Below, in pieces: positions 1 to 9,590 of a stretch of DNA of 64,000 bases. The stretch is from contig CAJTPO010000005.1 in NCBI GenBank assembly GCA_910578115.1, forward strand, positions 83,483-147,482. Reading direction: 5' to 3'. Position numbers and translations under genes: made by a program. The first letter of the stretch is position 1, and every line of letters starts with the position of its first letter. The notes under the pieces were generated by a model. It was not told the DNA's origin. It did not search any database and worked only from the letters and a program-made list of their open reading frames with translations. The DNA is from an uncultured Lachnospiraceae bacterium (GTDB lineage Bacteria > Bacillota > Clostridia > Lachnospirales > Lachnospiraceae).

Positions 1-837
1 TGACGTTAAGCAATATTCCCGTTCGGGGACTTTAAGTCTCCACCATTTCAATTTTCCACATTCGATAACTATTTTCCCAAGATCACCCGATATTTCAAGA
101 CGATTCGTGCCTGGCGCTTCCCCCGTTGTGGAAATAAATACCGCGGTCGATCCGTTTTCATATTCGCCGTATATGGTAACGTCATCCTCAACGCCTATAT
201 CGTGGTATTTTCCTACGGTGCAGAACGCCCGTACTCTTTTGGGCATACCAAATATCCATTGCCACAAGTCGAGATTATGAGGAGCCTGATTTAAAAGTAC
301 GCCGCCGCCTTCGCCGTTCCATGTAGCGCGCCAGCTTCCCGAATCGTAATACGCCTGTGTACGGTACCAGTTGGTGACGATCCATACCATGCGCTTAAGT
401 TGTCCGAGACGACCGCTGCGGACAATCTCCCGTGCCTTTGCGTACATTGGATTCGTACGCTGATTGAACATTATGCCGAACTTTACTCCCGATCTTTCAG
501 CCGCCTCGTTCATCTCCCGTACCTGTTTTGCAAACACTCCTGCAGGTTTTTCCGTCAGGACATGAATGCCCCGCTTAAAACACTCTATAGCAACAGGCGG
601 ATGATCGTAGTGGGGTACTGCTATCAATACCGCGTCCACAGTGCCGCTGTCCAGCATTTCTTTATAATTCTCAAAAATCCTTACAGAACCGTATTTTGCA
701 GCATCTGCAATTTTTTCCGGATCAATGTCACATACTGCCGTCACCTCTGCAGAAGGGCTCTTTCCCTCTGCAACGTTTCTGAAATGTACGCTGCCCATAT
801 TGCCCATACCGATAATACCAAGTCTTATTTTTTCCAT
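1..837 (-). CDS. Gfo/Idh/MocA family oxidoreductase (3' end cut by window)
   Basis: NAD(P)-dependent sugar or inositol dehydrogenase family, cytoplasmic. I translated the minus strand from the ATG at 837: the open frame runs 279 codons to the window edge without a stop. The N-terminus has a Rossmann fold (GIIGMGNMGSVH, residues 7-18) and the family EKP motif lies at residues 96-98, followed by an AGVF loop. A GGGAGG ribosome binding site is 6 bases upstream. The C-terminal end is missing. It diverges from an AraC regulator, and operator-like repeats lie in the shared intergenic region, so it is probably the regulated gene of a small sugar-catabolic unit. The substrate cannot be deduced. Confidence 0.9.
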   Translation of the reverse strand, partial: MEKIRLGIIGMGNMGSVHFRNVAEGKSPSAEVTAVCDIDPEKIADAAKYGSVRIFENYKEMLDSGTVDAVLIAVPHYDHPPVAIECFKRGIHVLTEKPAGVFAKQVREMNEAAERSGVKFGIMFNQRTNPMYAKAREIVRSGRLGQLKRMVWIVTNWYRTQAYYDSGSWRATWNGEGGGVLLNQAPHNLDLWQWIFGMPKRVRAFCTVGKYHDIGVEDDVTIYGEYENGSTAVFISTTGEAPGTNRLEISGDLGKIVIECGKLKWWRLKVPEREYCLTS

Positions 838-880
838 AACAGCCCTCCCTTAAGACACTGACGTCTAAATTATGTTATTC

Positions 881-920
881 CTTCAGTGAACAAAGGAACT
901 CATGTCTTTCATTCACTAAG
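881..920. promoter_or_regulatory. operator-like element, copy 1 (near oxidoreductase)
   Basis: TCAGTGAAC at 883-891 and ATTCACTAAG at 911-920 form an imperfect inverted repeat. It resembles the perfect copy at 1104-1148 in arms, spacing and left spacer (AAAGGA against AAGGA). It lies about 45 bases upstream of the oxidoreductase start. Probably a binding site for the divergent AraC regulator (inference). Confidence 0.45.
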
Positions 921-1103
921 AGTATCATATCAAGGATTGATTTATAATGTAATTGCTATTTTTATCATACTATATTGTAAATCCACGCATATTGCCATAC
1001 AATCAAAATGTAAGTTTGCATACCATTTATGACAATGCAGACAAATCGTTAAATTGCAACCGCACAGGTGGAATAATTTTGTGCAGAAGAGATTCCAGAA
1101 AAC

Positions 1104-1148
1104 TACCCTCAGTGAACAAGGACTACACCCCTTCGTTCACTGAGGGTA
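1104..1148. promoter_or_regulatory. operator-like perfect inverted repeat, copy 2 (near araC-type gene)
   Basis: TACCCTCAGTGAAC (1104-1117) and GTTCACTGAGGGTA (1135-1148) are perfect 14-base inverted arms with a 17-base spacer. The element ends just before the ribosome binding site of the AraC gene at 1170. A hairpin in the leader is the alternative, but the second copy near the divergent gene favours a protein binding site. Confidence 0.5.
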
Positions 1149-1169
1149 TATATAAAGGATAACACACTT

Positions 1170-1994
1170 ATGGAAAATCATTTACAGGAATTTACATTTA
1201 ATAACATTCATGTAAGACACGCGATTGACTGCAAACCTGACGACAGTACCTACGAAATGCACATTCATACAAGCTGTGAGATATTTTATTTTGTTTCCGG
1301 CAGAGTCGAGTACCTCGTGGAGGGCTCAGAATACCCGTTGGAGCGCGGGAGTGTTATGATCATGCGTCCCGCAGAAGCACATCGGCCCAAAATACTGGCA
1401 GATAAATTATACGAAAGATACACGATAAATTTTCCGCTTTCTGCCGCCGACAGCATTGACCCCGAACGCATATTTATGAAACCGTTTCTTGACAGAGCAC
1501 TCGGCACGGATAATCTGTATCTCTCCTCGGATTTTGACGGTATATCCATCGAAAAATGTTTCAAGCAAATATGCTGCTGCAACGATAAATACACGGCAGC
1601 GGTTAAAATTCAATTGTTCCTGATGTCTATACTGGACGCAATAAGAACAGCGCATATAAACAGAACCGGCAGCGAATACCCTGCCAAACAGACCCGCGCC
1701 ATGCACATACTGAAATATATAAACGAACATTTGTATGAAAAGTTATCCGTGTCAATGCTTGCGAAGCATTTTTTTATAAGCACATCGCAATTCAACAGAA
1801 TATTCAGAAACGCAACCGGCAGTTCTCCCTGGGAATACATAACGCTAAAAAGGCTGACCGCCGCAAAAGAAAAAATAAGCAACGGCACGCACATTACCAA
1901 AGCCTGTGAAGAATGCGGTTTTGATGATTATTCGGTTTTTTACAGAGCATATGTGAAGTATTTCGGCCGCTCTCCGAAACAGGATAACAACTAA
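1170..1994 (+). CDS. AraC family transcriptional regulator with cupin-like sensor domain
   Basis: DNA-binding regulator of 274 residues. The N-terminal half has the His-rich entry of an AraC cupin (MHIHTSCEIFYFVSG near residues 30-45), and the C-terminal 100 residues form the double helix-turn-helix, with LSVSMLAKHFFISTSQFNR followed by the family ending FDDYSVFYRAYVKYFGRSP. AAAGGAT precedes the ATG by about 9 bases. It is transcribed away from a Gfo/Idh/MocA oxidoreductase, the usual arrangement for a local regulator of sugar metabolism. Two related inverted repeats in the intergenic region are likely its operators. The ligand is unknown. Confidence 0.92.
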   Translation: MENHLQEFTFNNIHVRHAIDCKPDDSTYEMHIHTSCEIFYFVSGRVEYLVEGSEYPLERGSVMIMRPAEAHRPKILADKLYERYTINFPLSAADSIDPERIFMKPFLDRALGTDNLYLSSDFDGISIEKCFKQICCCNDKYTAAVKIQLFLMSILDAIRTAHINRTGSEYPAKQTRAMHILKYINEHLYEKLSVSMLAKHFFISTSQFNRIFRNATGSSPWEYITLKRLTAAKEKISNGTHITKACEECGFDDYSVFYRAYVKYFGRSPKQDNN

Positions 1995-2050
1995 GACCTG
2001 TTTTTCAGTCAAACACACCACGGCATTCGATTTTTCACCATGTTCCGGAA

Positions 2051-2941
2051 TCATTTTAAGATAAAGCGTTCAGGTTCCGACATCCACGCCTCAAACTCAG
2101 ATATACTGGATGCCCTTGCCGCGCATCTGTGCCATCTGCCCAGAACATTCAGATTCGTCTCCTGTCCGATACGCTGCGCGATCTTTGTCGGAATCTTTCC
2201 CAATTCCTCCAGCAATTCCATGATATCCTCTATTTTCCCTTCTATTTTCCCTTCGTTTTTTCCTTCCCGCCTGATTCTGTCTGCTATCTCACACATAACG
2301 TCTACTCCCTCCTTCTGCATCTTATATAAATTGACCCGCTCCACGATCCGCGGGAATAATTTTGTCTGGTAAAACGGATCTGAGTCCTTCAGATAATGCA
2401 GTAATTCATCAATTTCTGCGTCCTTAGACGAATACTCCAGATTAAAATATTTCTCGTGCACTCCGTTAGTCGCATCGATTGCCTGGCTGTTGTCTCGTAT
2501 CTTCCTGTCAACCTGATAAACTCCTGTTTTACACCCAATAAAATCTCCCTTCGTAATATAGAGCACCGTCACGTCCGGCAATTCATAGTACTCCCTGCCT
2601 TTTTCCAGAATGTTCATGTCAATACACGACGTGTAATACCGGGTCCTTCTAAATGGCGCAACCTCACTGTACATCTGCAATTCAATGCTGATCATATTTC
2701 CGCTGTCTTCCTCCGCCAGGATATCCAGCTGCACGGAATGGCTCTCCAGATTTCTGATCACATACTGCGTCCTGACGCTCTTAAGCCGCAACCCTGGCTG
2801 CTGCATCAGGATTCTGCATAACTCCTGGCTGGCCGCCAGGTCCTCAAATACTTTCCCCGCAAACAGATCGCTGGTCAGATTGAATTGCCGTACCCACTGC
2901 CGTTTCTGTTCATAAGTATCCAAAACACTCTTCTCTTCCAT
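2051..2941 (-). CDS. Rpn family PD-(D/E)XK nuclease / putative transposase
   Basis: This 296-residue protein matches the Rpn (recombination-promoting nuclease, PDDEXK family transposase) pattern. The opening FNLTSDLFAGKVFED stretch, the LDILAEED core Asp and the ISIELQM segment (E-x-Q) around residues 70-95 form the nuclease active-site strand pair. A Lys/Glu repeat (GKNEGKIEGKIED) near residues 228-240 is a short charged linker typical of the family. AAAGGAGGG lies 6 bases before the ATG. Such genes are common stand-alone accessory genes of gut Firmicutes. Family function is RecA-independent DNA exchange in E. coli RpnA; the role here is not known. Confidence 0.8.
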   Translation of the reverse strand: MEEKSVLDTYEQKRQWVRQFNLTSDLFAGKVFEDLAASQELCRILMQQPGLRLKSVRTQYVIRNLESHSVQLDILAEEDSGNMISIELQMYSEVAPFRRTRYYTSCIDMNILEKGREYYELPDVTVLYITKGDFIGCKTGVYQVDRKIRDNSQAIDATNGVHEKYFNLEYSSKDAEIDELLHYLKDSDPFYQTKLFPRIVERVNLYKMQKEGVDVMCEIADRIRREGKNEGKIEGKIEDIMELLEELGKIPTKIAQRIGQETNLNVLGRWHRCAARASSISEFEAWMSEPERFILK

Positions 2942-3447
2942 TGAAACCCTCCTTTATCATTTTCATACAGGAAAGTCACAATAAAATTTGGGATTTCTTA
3001 ACATAACAATCCTGCCAAACAAATGTGAGTCTTCGGCAGAACTGCCTGACAGTGCACAAAATGTCCCTGCAATCCGCAGGAAACGGCAAAAACAGTAACC
3101 GTCTACTATAGTCTGTCCCTGCCCGCGGTGCACATTTAAGAATCAAGATTTGCTTTATTACAGAGAGTATAACACACCATTATCCTGTACGCAATATGTT
3201 TTGCACATATTTAAGAACGTTTTATCGTTAATTCTTCCTTCAGAAGCTGTTTGCTCTTATTAATCAAAGCCCCCGCTGTAAGCCGCCACTCGGTTCGTTG
3301 CTCGCGGGAATAAACAACAAAACCGGCACAGCAGTCTTGAAATCCCTGTGCTGCCTGAAAACAGGCAGATCCACACAGCTCATTCAAAACGCCATGCCGG
3401 CATGATTCCGGTTCATTATGAACTTGAAAATTATTTATTTGCTTTGT
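2942..3447. other. intergenic region, no gene seen
   Basis: No supportable coding frame on either strand. It contains a perfect small hairpin, CTGCCTG-AAAA-CAGGCAG (3351-3368), and the 12-base palindrome CATGCCGGCATG just 3' of the glycogen phosphorylase stop codon. Neither is followed by a convincing T-run, so I do not call a terminator. Confidence 0.5.
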
Positions 3448-5955
3448 TTATTTCAGCAGTGACTTCTTCTGAGGCTCCACGGTCTCTTTCGGAAGTACCA
3501 CTTTATCCAGCTTCCAGATCTCATCCACATACTCTTTGATGGTTCTGTCAGATGTGAACTTGCCAGCACAGGCCACGTTGAGAATTGCGCTCTTCGCCCA
3601 GGCGCTCTCATTTCTATAGGCAGCCTCCACCTTCCGCTGTGCTTCCGCATAAGCTTTGAAATCCTTCAGGATAAAATACATATCCGCTTTGCTCGTGCTC
3701 AAAGTATTCAACAGTGAGTTGTAGAGCGTTCTGAACAGCTCCGGATCCTGCGGCGAGTAGGTGCCGTTGATCAGCTGCATCAGCACTCTGCGCACATCGG
3801 GATCGTTGTTGAAGATCTCATTCGGATCATAGCCGCCGTAATTCTCGTAACGGATGACTTCATCAGAACTTAAACCAAAGATAAATGCATTCTCTTCACC
3901 CACTTCTTCCACGATCTCCACATTGGCTCCGTCCATGGTACCCAGTGTAAGCGCACCGTTCAACATGAACTTCATGTTACCCGTGCCGGATGCTTCTTTA
4001 CTTGCTGTAGAGATCTGCTCCGATACATCGGCCGCCGCAAAGATGATCTCCGCATTGGATACGCGGTAATTCTCGATAAAGACCACCTTAATCTTATCAC
4101 CAATAGCCGGATCGTTATTTACCACATCGGCTACGGCATTAATCAACTTAATCGTCAGCTTGGCATTCCGATAGCCTGCCGCTGCCTTGGCGCCGAAGAT
4201 AAAGGTCCGCGGATAGAATTCCATATCCGGATGATCCTTCAGCTCATTATACAGATACATTACGTGCAGGATATTCAACAGCTGACGTTTGTACTCATGC
4301 AGTCTCTTGACCTGTACGTCGAAAATGGAGCGGGGATTCACTTCAATCCCGTTGTGCTCTCTGATATATTTAGCCAGACGAACCTTGTTCTGATACTTGA
4401 TGTTCATGAACTCCTGCTGTGCCTTCTCATCGTCTGCATATATTTTCAACCTGCCTATCTGCGGCAGATCCGTAATCCAGTCATTGCCCACATGCGCCGT
4501 CACCCAGTCAGCCAGCAGCGGGTTTGCGTGCAGCAGGAAACGTCTCTGCGTAATGCCGTTGGTCTTATTGTTGAACTTCTCCGGCATCATCTCGTAGAAA
4601 TCTTTCAGCTCCTGGTTTTTCAGGATCTCCGTATGCAGTCTCGCCACACCGTTGACAGAATAACCTGCCGCGATGGCCAGATGGGCCATCTTCACCTGCC
4701 CGTCATAAACGATCGCCATCTTGCGGATCTTCTCCTGATTACCCGGATATTTGCGCTCGATCTCGATGATGAATCTGCGGTTGATTTCCTCCACGATCTG
4801 GTAGATACGGGGCAGTAATCTTGAGAAAAGCTCGATCGGCCATTTCTCCAACGCCTCCGACATGATCGTGTGGTTGGTGTAGGCACAGGTCTTCGTTGTC
4901 ACTGCCCACGCCTCTTCCCAGGTCAGATAATGTTCATCCATCAGAATGCGCATTAATTCCGCAATCGCCACCGTCGGATGGGTATCGTTAAGCTGGAAGG
5001 TTACCTTCTCATGGAACTTTCTGATATCATCGTGCTTACGCATATATTTCGCAACCGCCGCCTGCACGGATGCGGAGATGAAGAAATACTGCTGTTTCAG
5101 GCGCAGCTCCTTACCGGCATAATGGTTATCGTTAGGATACAGCACCTCCACGATATTCCTTGCCAGATTCTCCTGCTCCACCGCTTTCTGATAATCACCT
5201 TTGTCAAAGGAATCCAACTGGAAACAGTTTACCGGCTCTGCATCCCAGATGCGCAGTGTATTGACAATACCGTTACCGTAACCGACGATGGGAAGATCGT
5301 AAGGAACGGCACGTACTGCCTGATAGCCTTCCTGCTTAAAATTCTGTCTGCCGTTCTCATCCATGTATACATTCACATAACCGCCGAACCGAATCTCTTT
5401 GGCATATTCCGGTCTGCGCAGCTCAAAAGGATTGCCGTCCTGCAGCCAGTTATCCGGCACTTCGATCTGAAATCCGTCTCTGATCTCCTGCTTGAACATA
5501 CCGTAGCGGTAACGGATACCGCAGCCGTAGGCAGCGTATCCAAGAGTTGCCAGGGAATCCAGGAAACATGCCGCCAGACGTCCCAGGCCGCCGTTACCAA
5601 GAGCCGGATCCGGCTCCTGATCCTCGATCACATTCAGATCCAGTCCCAGCTCTTCCAAAGCTTCCTGTACTTCCTTATATGCCTGCAGATTGATGATGTT
5701 ATTGCCCAGAGCACGACCCATCAGGAATTCCATGGACAGATAGTAGACCATCTTCGGATCCTGTTTGCCATACTCCTTCTGGCTCTTCATCCAGTTATCC
5801 ACGACCGCATCCTTGATCGCATAGGATACCGCCTGGAAGATCTGCTGGTCTGTAGCCTCCTCAAGACTCTTCCTGTAAAGCGTCTTCACATTATACAGGA
5901 CACTTCTCTTGAAAAGTTCCGTATCAAAAGTTGGTGTTGCAGTTTTCTTTGCCAT
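3448..5955 (-). CDS. glgP: glycogen/maltodextrin phosphorylase
   Basis: Releases glucose-1-phosphate from the non-reducing ends of alpha-1,4-glucans with inorganic phosphate and pyridoxal phosphate (GT35). The PLP-lysine signature EASGTGNMKFMLNGALTLGT is present near residue 660, and the length of 835 residues is normal. Also visible are LSMEFLMGRALGNN, the ALGNGGLGRLAACF loop and FQLNDTHP. An in-frame ATG lies 15 bases upstream, but AGGAGG spaced 6 bases from the ATG at 5955 decides the shorter start (MAKKTATPTF). It is probably monocistronic with its own promoter at 6025-6053. No other glycogen gene is adjacent. Confidence 0.97.
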   Translation of the reverse strand: MAKKTATPTFDTELFKRSVLYNVKTLYRKSLEEATDQQIFQAVSYAIKDAVVDNWMKSQKEYGKQDPKMVYYLSMEFLMGRALGNNIINLQAYKEVQEALEELGLDLNVIEDQEPDPALGNGGLGRLAACFLDSLATLGYAAYGCGIRYRYGMFKQEIRDGFQIEVPDNWLQDGNPFELRRPEYAKEIRFGGYVNVYMDENGRQNFKQEGYQAVRAVPYDLPIVGYGNGIVNTLRIWDAEPVNCFQLDSFDKGDYQKAVEQENLARNIVEVLYPNDNHYAGKELRLKQQYFFISASVQAAVAKYMRKHDDIRKFHEKVTFQLNDTHPTVAIAELMRILMDEHYLTWEEAWAVTTKTCAYTNHTIMSEALEKWPIELFSRLLPRIYQIVEEINRRFIIEIERKYPGNQEKIRKMAIVYDGQVKMAHLAIAAGYSVNGVARLHTEILKNQELKDFYEMMPEKFNNKTNGITQRRFLLHANPLLADWVTAHVGNDWITDLPQIGRLKIYADDEKAQQEFMNIKYQNKVRLAKYIREHNGIEVNPRSIFDVQVKRLHEYKRQLLNILHVMYLYNELKDHPDMEFYPRTFIFGAKAAAGYRNAKLTIKLINAVADVVNNDPAIGDKIKVVFIENYRVSNAEIIFAAADVSEQISTASKEASGTGNMKFMLNGALTLGTMDGANVEIVEEVGEENAFIFGLSSDEVIRYENYGGYDPNEIFNNDPDVRRVLMQLINGTYSPQDPELFRTLYNSLLNTLSTSKADMYFILKDFKAYAEAQRKVEAAYRNESAWAKSAILNVACAGKFTSDRTIKEYVDEIWKLDKVVLPKETVEPQKKSLLK

Positions 5956-6024
5956 TATGCGCCTCCTCATCTGCTGTTATTGTTGTAGATCAATCTCTTT
6001 AAACTACATTCTTTTCTATTATAT

Positions 6025-6053
6025 ATTGTATTTGTGCTTTTGACCATAAGCAA
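6025..6053 (-). promoter_or_regulatory. predicted promoter of glgP
   Basis: On the minus strand TTGCTT (6053-6048), a 17-base spacer and TACAAT (6030-6025), about 70 bases before the glgP start. A good sigma-A match by eye. Confidence 0.5.
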
Positions 6054-6169
6054 TGTGCTAAAATTACCACGATTTCTCAATACATGTTACAGTTCACACC
6101 CCGGGGCCGCTCATGATATATCCAAACATACACAGCCTGGACAGAACTCTCCATCACCCAAAGCTTAGC

Positions 6170-9100
6170 TTACACGGTCTTCTCCACGCCAATGGTGACT
6201 TTCTCCCCGTTGACATTCCACTCCCTGGACACCGCCAGCGTCTCCTCCGTCACGATGGCATCGGCGAGTACCTTCGCAGAGATCGCCCCGCTGTTCTTCT
6301 GTACGATCCCGGCCACTTTATCATTACCGCTCACAGACACTCTGATGTGATCCATCACCTCGAAATCCGCTTCTTTCCGCATAGTCTGGATCTTACTGAT
6401 GACTTCGTACACAAACCCTTCCTCGATCAGCTCCTCCGTCAGGTTCGTATCCAGCACCACGGTGACGCTGTTGTCTGCCTCAGATACGTAACCGTCCTTC
6501 TGGGCCGTCTCGATCAGCAGATCTTCTTCCGCCAGCACGATCTCTACACCGCCAGCCTCGAATTTCAACGCACCGGCAGATTTCAGTTCTTCCATGGCCT
6601 TCGTGCCGTCCACAGCGCTCAGATACTCTCTGATGCCGCCCAGCTGTTTGCCGTATTTCGGACCTACCGTCTTAAGCTGGGGCTTGAAGCTGTAGCTCGT
6701 AAAAGAGGATACGTCGTCACAAAATTCGATCTTCTTCACGTTCAGCTCATCCTCGATAATCTCCTGATAGAAGCTGCCAAGCGTATGCTCAGCCTTGACG
6801 AACATGGTGCCGATGGGCTGGCGGTTCTTGATATTGGCCGCATTGCGGGCCGCCCGTCCCATCACCACGATCTTCAGCACTTCTTCCATATCCTCTTCCA
6901 GCTTCCTGTCGATCATCGTATCATCCGCCGTCGGGAAGTCACACAGGTGAATGCTTTCCGGCGCTCCCGCGTCGATGCTCTTCACCAGATTCAGATAGAT
7001 TTCCTCTGTCATGAAAGGAATCATGGGCGCCGCACATTTGCTGATCGTCACAAGCGCAGTATACAGCGTCATGTAGGCATTGATCTTATCCTGCTCCATG
7101 CCCTTAGCCCAGAAGCGCTCCCGGCTCCTTCTCACATACCAGTTGCTCATCTCGTCCACGAACTCGTCCAGCACGCGGGCCGCCTCCGGGATCCTGTAAT
7201 GCTCCAGATCGTCGTCCACCGCTTTGATCACCGTGTTGAGCTTCGATAACAGCCATTTATCCATAACCGGCAGTTTGTCATACTCCAGACTGTACTTTGT
7301 AGCGTCGAACTGATCGATATTCGCATACAGCACGAAGAAGGCGTAGGTGTTCCACAGCGTGCCCAGGAACTTGCGCTGTCCCTCCTGCACTGCTTTGCCG
7401 TGGAAACGGTTCGGCAGCCAGGGCGCGGAATTGATATAGAAATACCAGCGGATCGCATCCGCCCCGTAAGTCTCCAGTGCCTCGAAAGGATCCACTGCAT
7501 TGCCCTTACTCTTGCTCATCTTCTGGCCGTTCTCGTCCTGCACGTGCCCCAGCACGATGACATTCTCAAAAGGCGCGCAGTTAAACAATAACGTCGACTC
7601 CGCCATCAGAGAGTAGAACCAGCCGCGGGTCTGGTCCACCGCCTCGGAGATGAACTGCGCCGGGAACTGCTTTTCAAACAATTCCTTATTCTCAAACGGA
7701 TAGTGATGCTGTGCAAAAGGCATGGCACCGGAATCGAACCAGCAGTCGATCACCTCCGGTACGCGCCGCATGGTCTTACCGCAGTCCGGACAGGTGATGG
7801 TGATCTCGTCGATATAAGGCCGGTGCAGCTCAACCGTCTGCGCCGCCGGATTGCCGGACAGCTTATGAAGTTCCTCTCTGGAACCGACGGACTCCATGTG
7901 GCCGCAGCCCTCACACTCCCATACATTCAGCGGTGTGCCCCAGTAACGGTTTCTGGAGATGCCCCAGTCCTGGATGTTCTCCAGCCAGTTGCCGAAACGG
8001 CCCTCGCCGATGGATTCCGGAATCCAGTTGACCGTCTTATTGTTGCGCACCAGATCGTCCCGCACCGCCGTCATCTTGATAAACCAGGACTCTCTCGCAT
8101 AATAGATCAGCGGCGTATCACAGCGCCAGCAGAAAGGATAATCATGCTCGAATTTCGGCGCGTCGAACAGTTTTCCTTCCTTATCCAGATCCTTTAAGAT
8201 CTCCGGATCCGCCTTTTTCACAAACATGCCTGCGTAGGCGGTCTCTTCCGTCATCTCGCCCTTGCCGTTTACAAACTGTACGAAAGGCAGGTCATATCTG
8301 CGGCCCACCTGCGCGTCGTCCTCACCGAAGGCCGGCGCAATATGCACGATACCCGTACCGTCGGTCATGGTAACGTAATCGTCACAGGTCACATAATGCC
8401 CCTTCTTGCGCTGCTTCGCCGCAGCCTCTCCCGCGCAGGCAAAAAGCGGTTCGTATTCCTTATATTCCAGATCCGTTCCCACGTAAGTTTCCAGTACCTC
8501 ACAGGCCGGCCTATCTTCCTCTCCCAACTTGCCAAGCACTGTATCCAGAAGCGCCTGCGCCATATAGTAGGTATAACCGTCGGCCGCTTTTACCTTCACG
8601 TAAGTCTCCGACGGGTTCACGCACAACGCCACGTTAGAGGGCAGCGTCCAGGGCGTGGTCGTCCATGCCAGGAAGTAAGCGTCCTCGCCCACCACCTTAA
8701 AGCGAACGACTGCGGAGCGCTCCTTGACCGCCTTATACCCCTGCGCCACCTCATGGGAAGACAGCGGCGTGCCGCAGCGCGGACAGTAGGGCACAATCTT
8801 GAAGCCCTTGTACAGAAGTCCCTTATCCCAGATCTGCTTAAGAGCCCACCACTCGGACTCGATGAAATCGTCATGATATGTCACGTAAGGATCATCCATA
8901 TCCGCCCAGAAACCGACCGTGCCGGAGAAATCCTCCCACATCCCCTTGTATTTCCAGACAGACTCTTTACATTTGCTGATAAAAGGATCCAGACCGTACT
9001 CCTCGATCTGTTCCTTGCCGTCCAGACCCAGAAGTTTCTCCACCTCCAGCTCCACCGGCAGGCCGTGGGTATCCCATCCCGCCTTACGGGGCACCATATA

Positions 9101-9328
9101 CCCCTTCATGGTACGGTATCTGGGGATCATGTCCTTGATCACGCGGGTCAGCACGTGGCCGATATGCGGCTTGCCGTTGGCCGTCGGCGGGCCGTCATAG
9201 AACGTATAAGTCTCCCCCTCCTTCCGGGAATCCATGCTCTTCTGAAAGATGTCATTATCCTTCCAGAACTGACAGACTTCCTTCTCCCTGTCTACAAAAT
9301 TCAGGCTTGTGTCTACTTTCTGATACAT
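6170..9328 (-). CDS. ileS: isoleucine--tRNA ligase (long, IleS2-like form)
   Basis: Class I aminoacyl-tRNA synthetase charging tRNA-Ile. HIGH is at residues 55-58 (NGKPHIGHVL) and KMSKSKGN near residue 600. The editing domain lies between them, beginning around the GWDTHGLPVE segment. With 1052 residues and an extended C-terminal domain it resembles the eukaryote-like IleS2 group rather than the shorter IleS1 with a C-terminal zinc finger. Members of that group are often mupirocin-tolerant (family knowledge, not shown here). The start at 9328 is preceded by GGAGGAG. It is controlled by the upstream T-box (9591-9925). Confidence 0.97.
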   Translation of the reverse strand: MYQKVDTSLNFVDREKEVCQFWKDNDIFQKSMDSRKEGETYTFYDGPPTANGKPHIGHVLTRVIKDMIPRYRTMKGYMVPRKAGWDTHGLPVELEVEKLLGLDGKEQIEEYGLDPFISKCKESVWKYKGMWEDFSGTVGFWADMDDPYVTYHDDFIESEWWALKQIWDKGLLYKGFKIVPYCPRCGTPLSSHEVAQGYKAVKERSAVVRFKVVGEDAYFLAWTTTPWTLPSNVALCVNPSETYVKVKAADGYTYYMAQALLDTVLGKLGEEDRPACEVLETYVGTDLEYKEYEPLFACAGEAAAKQRKKGHYVTCDDYVTMTDGTGIVHIAPAFGEDDAQVGRRYDLPFVQFVNGKGEMTEETAYAGMFVKKADPEILKDLDKEGKLFDAPKFEHDYPFCWRCDTPLIYYARESWFIKMTAVRDDLVRNNKTVNWIPESIGEGRFGNWLENIQDWGISRNRYWGTPLNVWECEGCGHMESVGSREELHKLSGNPAAQTVELHRPYIDEITITCPDCGKTMRRVPEVIDCWFDSGAMPFAQHHYPFENKELFEKQFPAQFISEAVDQTRGWFYSLMAESTLLFNCAPFENVIVLGHVQDENGQKMSKSKGNAVDPFEALETYGADAIRWYFYINSAPWLPNRFHGKAVQEGQRKFLGTLWNTYAFFVLYANIDQFDATKYSLEYDKLPVMDKWLLSKLNTVIKAVDDDLEHYRIPEAARVLDEFVDEMSNWYVRRSRERFWAKGMEQDKINAYMTLYTALVTISKCAAPMIPFMTEEIYLNLVKSIDAGAPESIHLCDFPTADDTMIDRKLEEDMEEVLKIVVMGRAARNAANIKNRQPIGTMFVKAEHTLGSFYQEIIEDELNVKKIEFCDDVSSFTSYSFKPQLKTVGPKYGKQLGGIREYLSAVDGTKAMEELKSAGALKFEAGGVEIVLAEEDLLIETAQKDGYVSEADNSVTVVLDTNLTEELIEEGFVYEVISKIQTMRKEADFEVMDHIRVSVSGNDKVAGIVQKNSGAISAKVLADAIVTEETLAVSREWNVNGEKVTIGVEKTV

Positions 9329-9373
9329 GTTCTGCTCCTCCTTCGCAAACTCGTGATTCCATTAAGATAATCT

Positions 9374-9461
9374 GATGCTCTCTTTACTGCAGGCCCTCAT
9401 ACTGCTGAGGCCAACCGATGCACTCTTTACTGCAAAGTCTCAACACCTGCTGAGGCCAATC
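9374..9461. repeat. tandem direct repeat, two units, in the ileS leader
   Basis: Two adjacent units, 9374-9416 (43 bases) and 9417-9461 (45 bases), share GATGCxCTCTTTACTGCA at the start and TGCTGAGGCCAA near the end. A third unit begins at 9462 (GATGCG) and passes into the next structured repeat. Each unit can fold a GGCC/TGAGGCC-type hairpin. It lies between the T-box terminator and the ileS start codon. Confidence 0.7.
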
Positions 9462-9464
9462 GAT

Positions 9465-9588
9465 GCGTATAAGCAGATTCGAGAGGCTTCGCCTCTCTCA
9501 TTCGCGTTGCTCGCCGGAAGCCTTCCGGTCCATACGCTCATGCAGGCATGGCGCCTGGTCCGTAAGTTTTCCGGCTCTGCTTATACGC
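9465..9588. repeat. multi-hairpin repeat element in the ileS leader
   Basis: An outer perfect 12-base inverted repeat, GCGTATAAGCAG (9465-9476) and CTGCTTATACGC (9577-9588), encloses a GAGAGGC-TTC-GCCTCTC hairpin (9481-9497) and CCGGAAG-C-CTTCCGG (9514-9528). The plan of an outer stem round several hairpins is shared with the element at 19966-20106. It sits immediately after the T-run of the T-box terminator. Confidence 0.65.
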
Positions 9589-9590
9589 GC

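Noticed and set aside
400..861. Plus-strand open frame of 153 codons
   Set aside because: It lies antisense to the Gfo/Idh/MocA gene, whose minus-strand translation is clearly conserved; no ribosome binding site and no family features.
3334..3368. Hairpins downstream of glgP considered as its terminator
   Set aside because: No T-run on the minus strand after either stem; left as unassigned structure.
6113..9370. Long plus-strand open frames (up to 378 codons) opposite ileS
   Set aside because: Antisense shadows of a gene with normal synthetase motifs; His/Arg/Leu-rich composition is the reverse reading of ileS codons.
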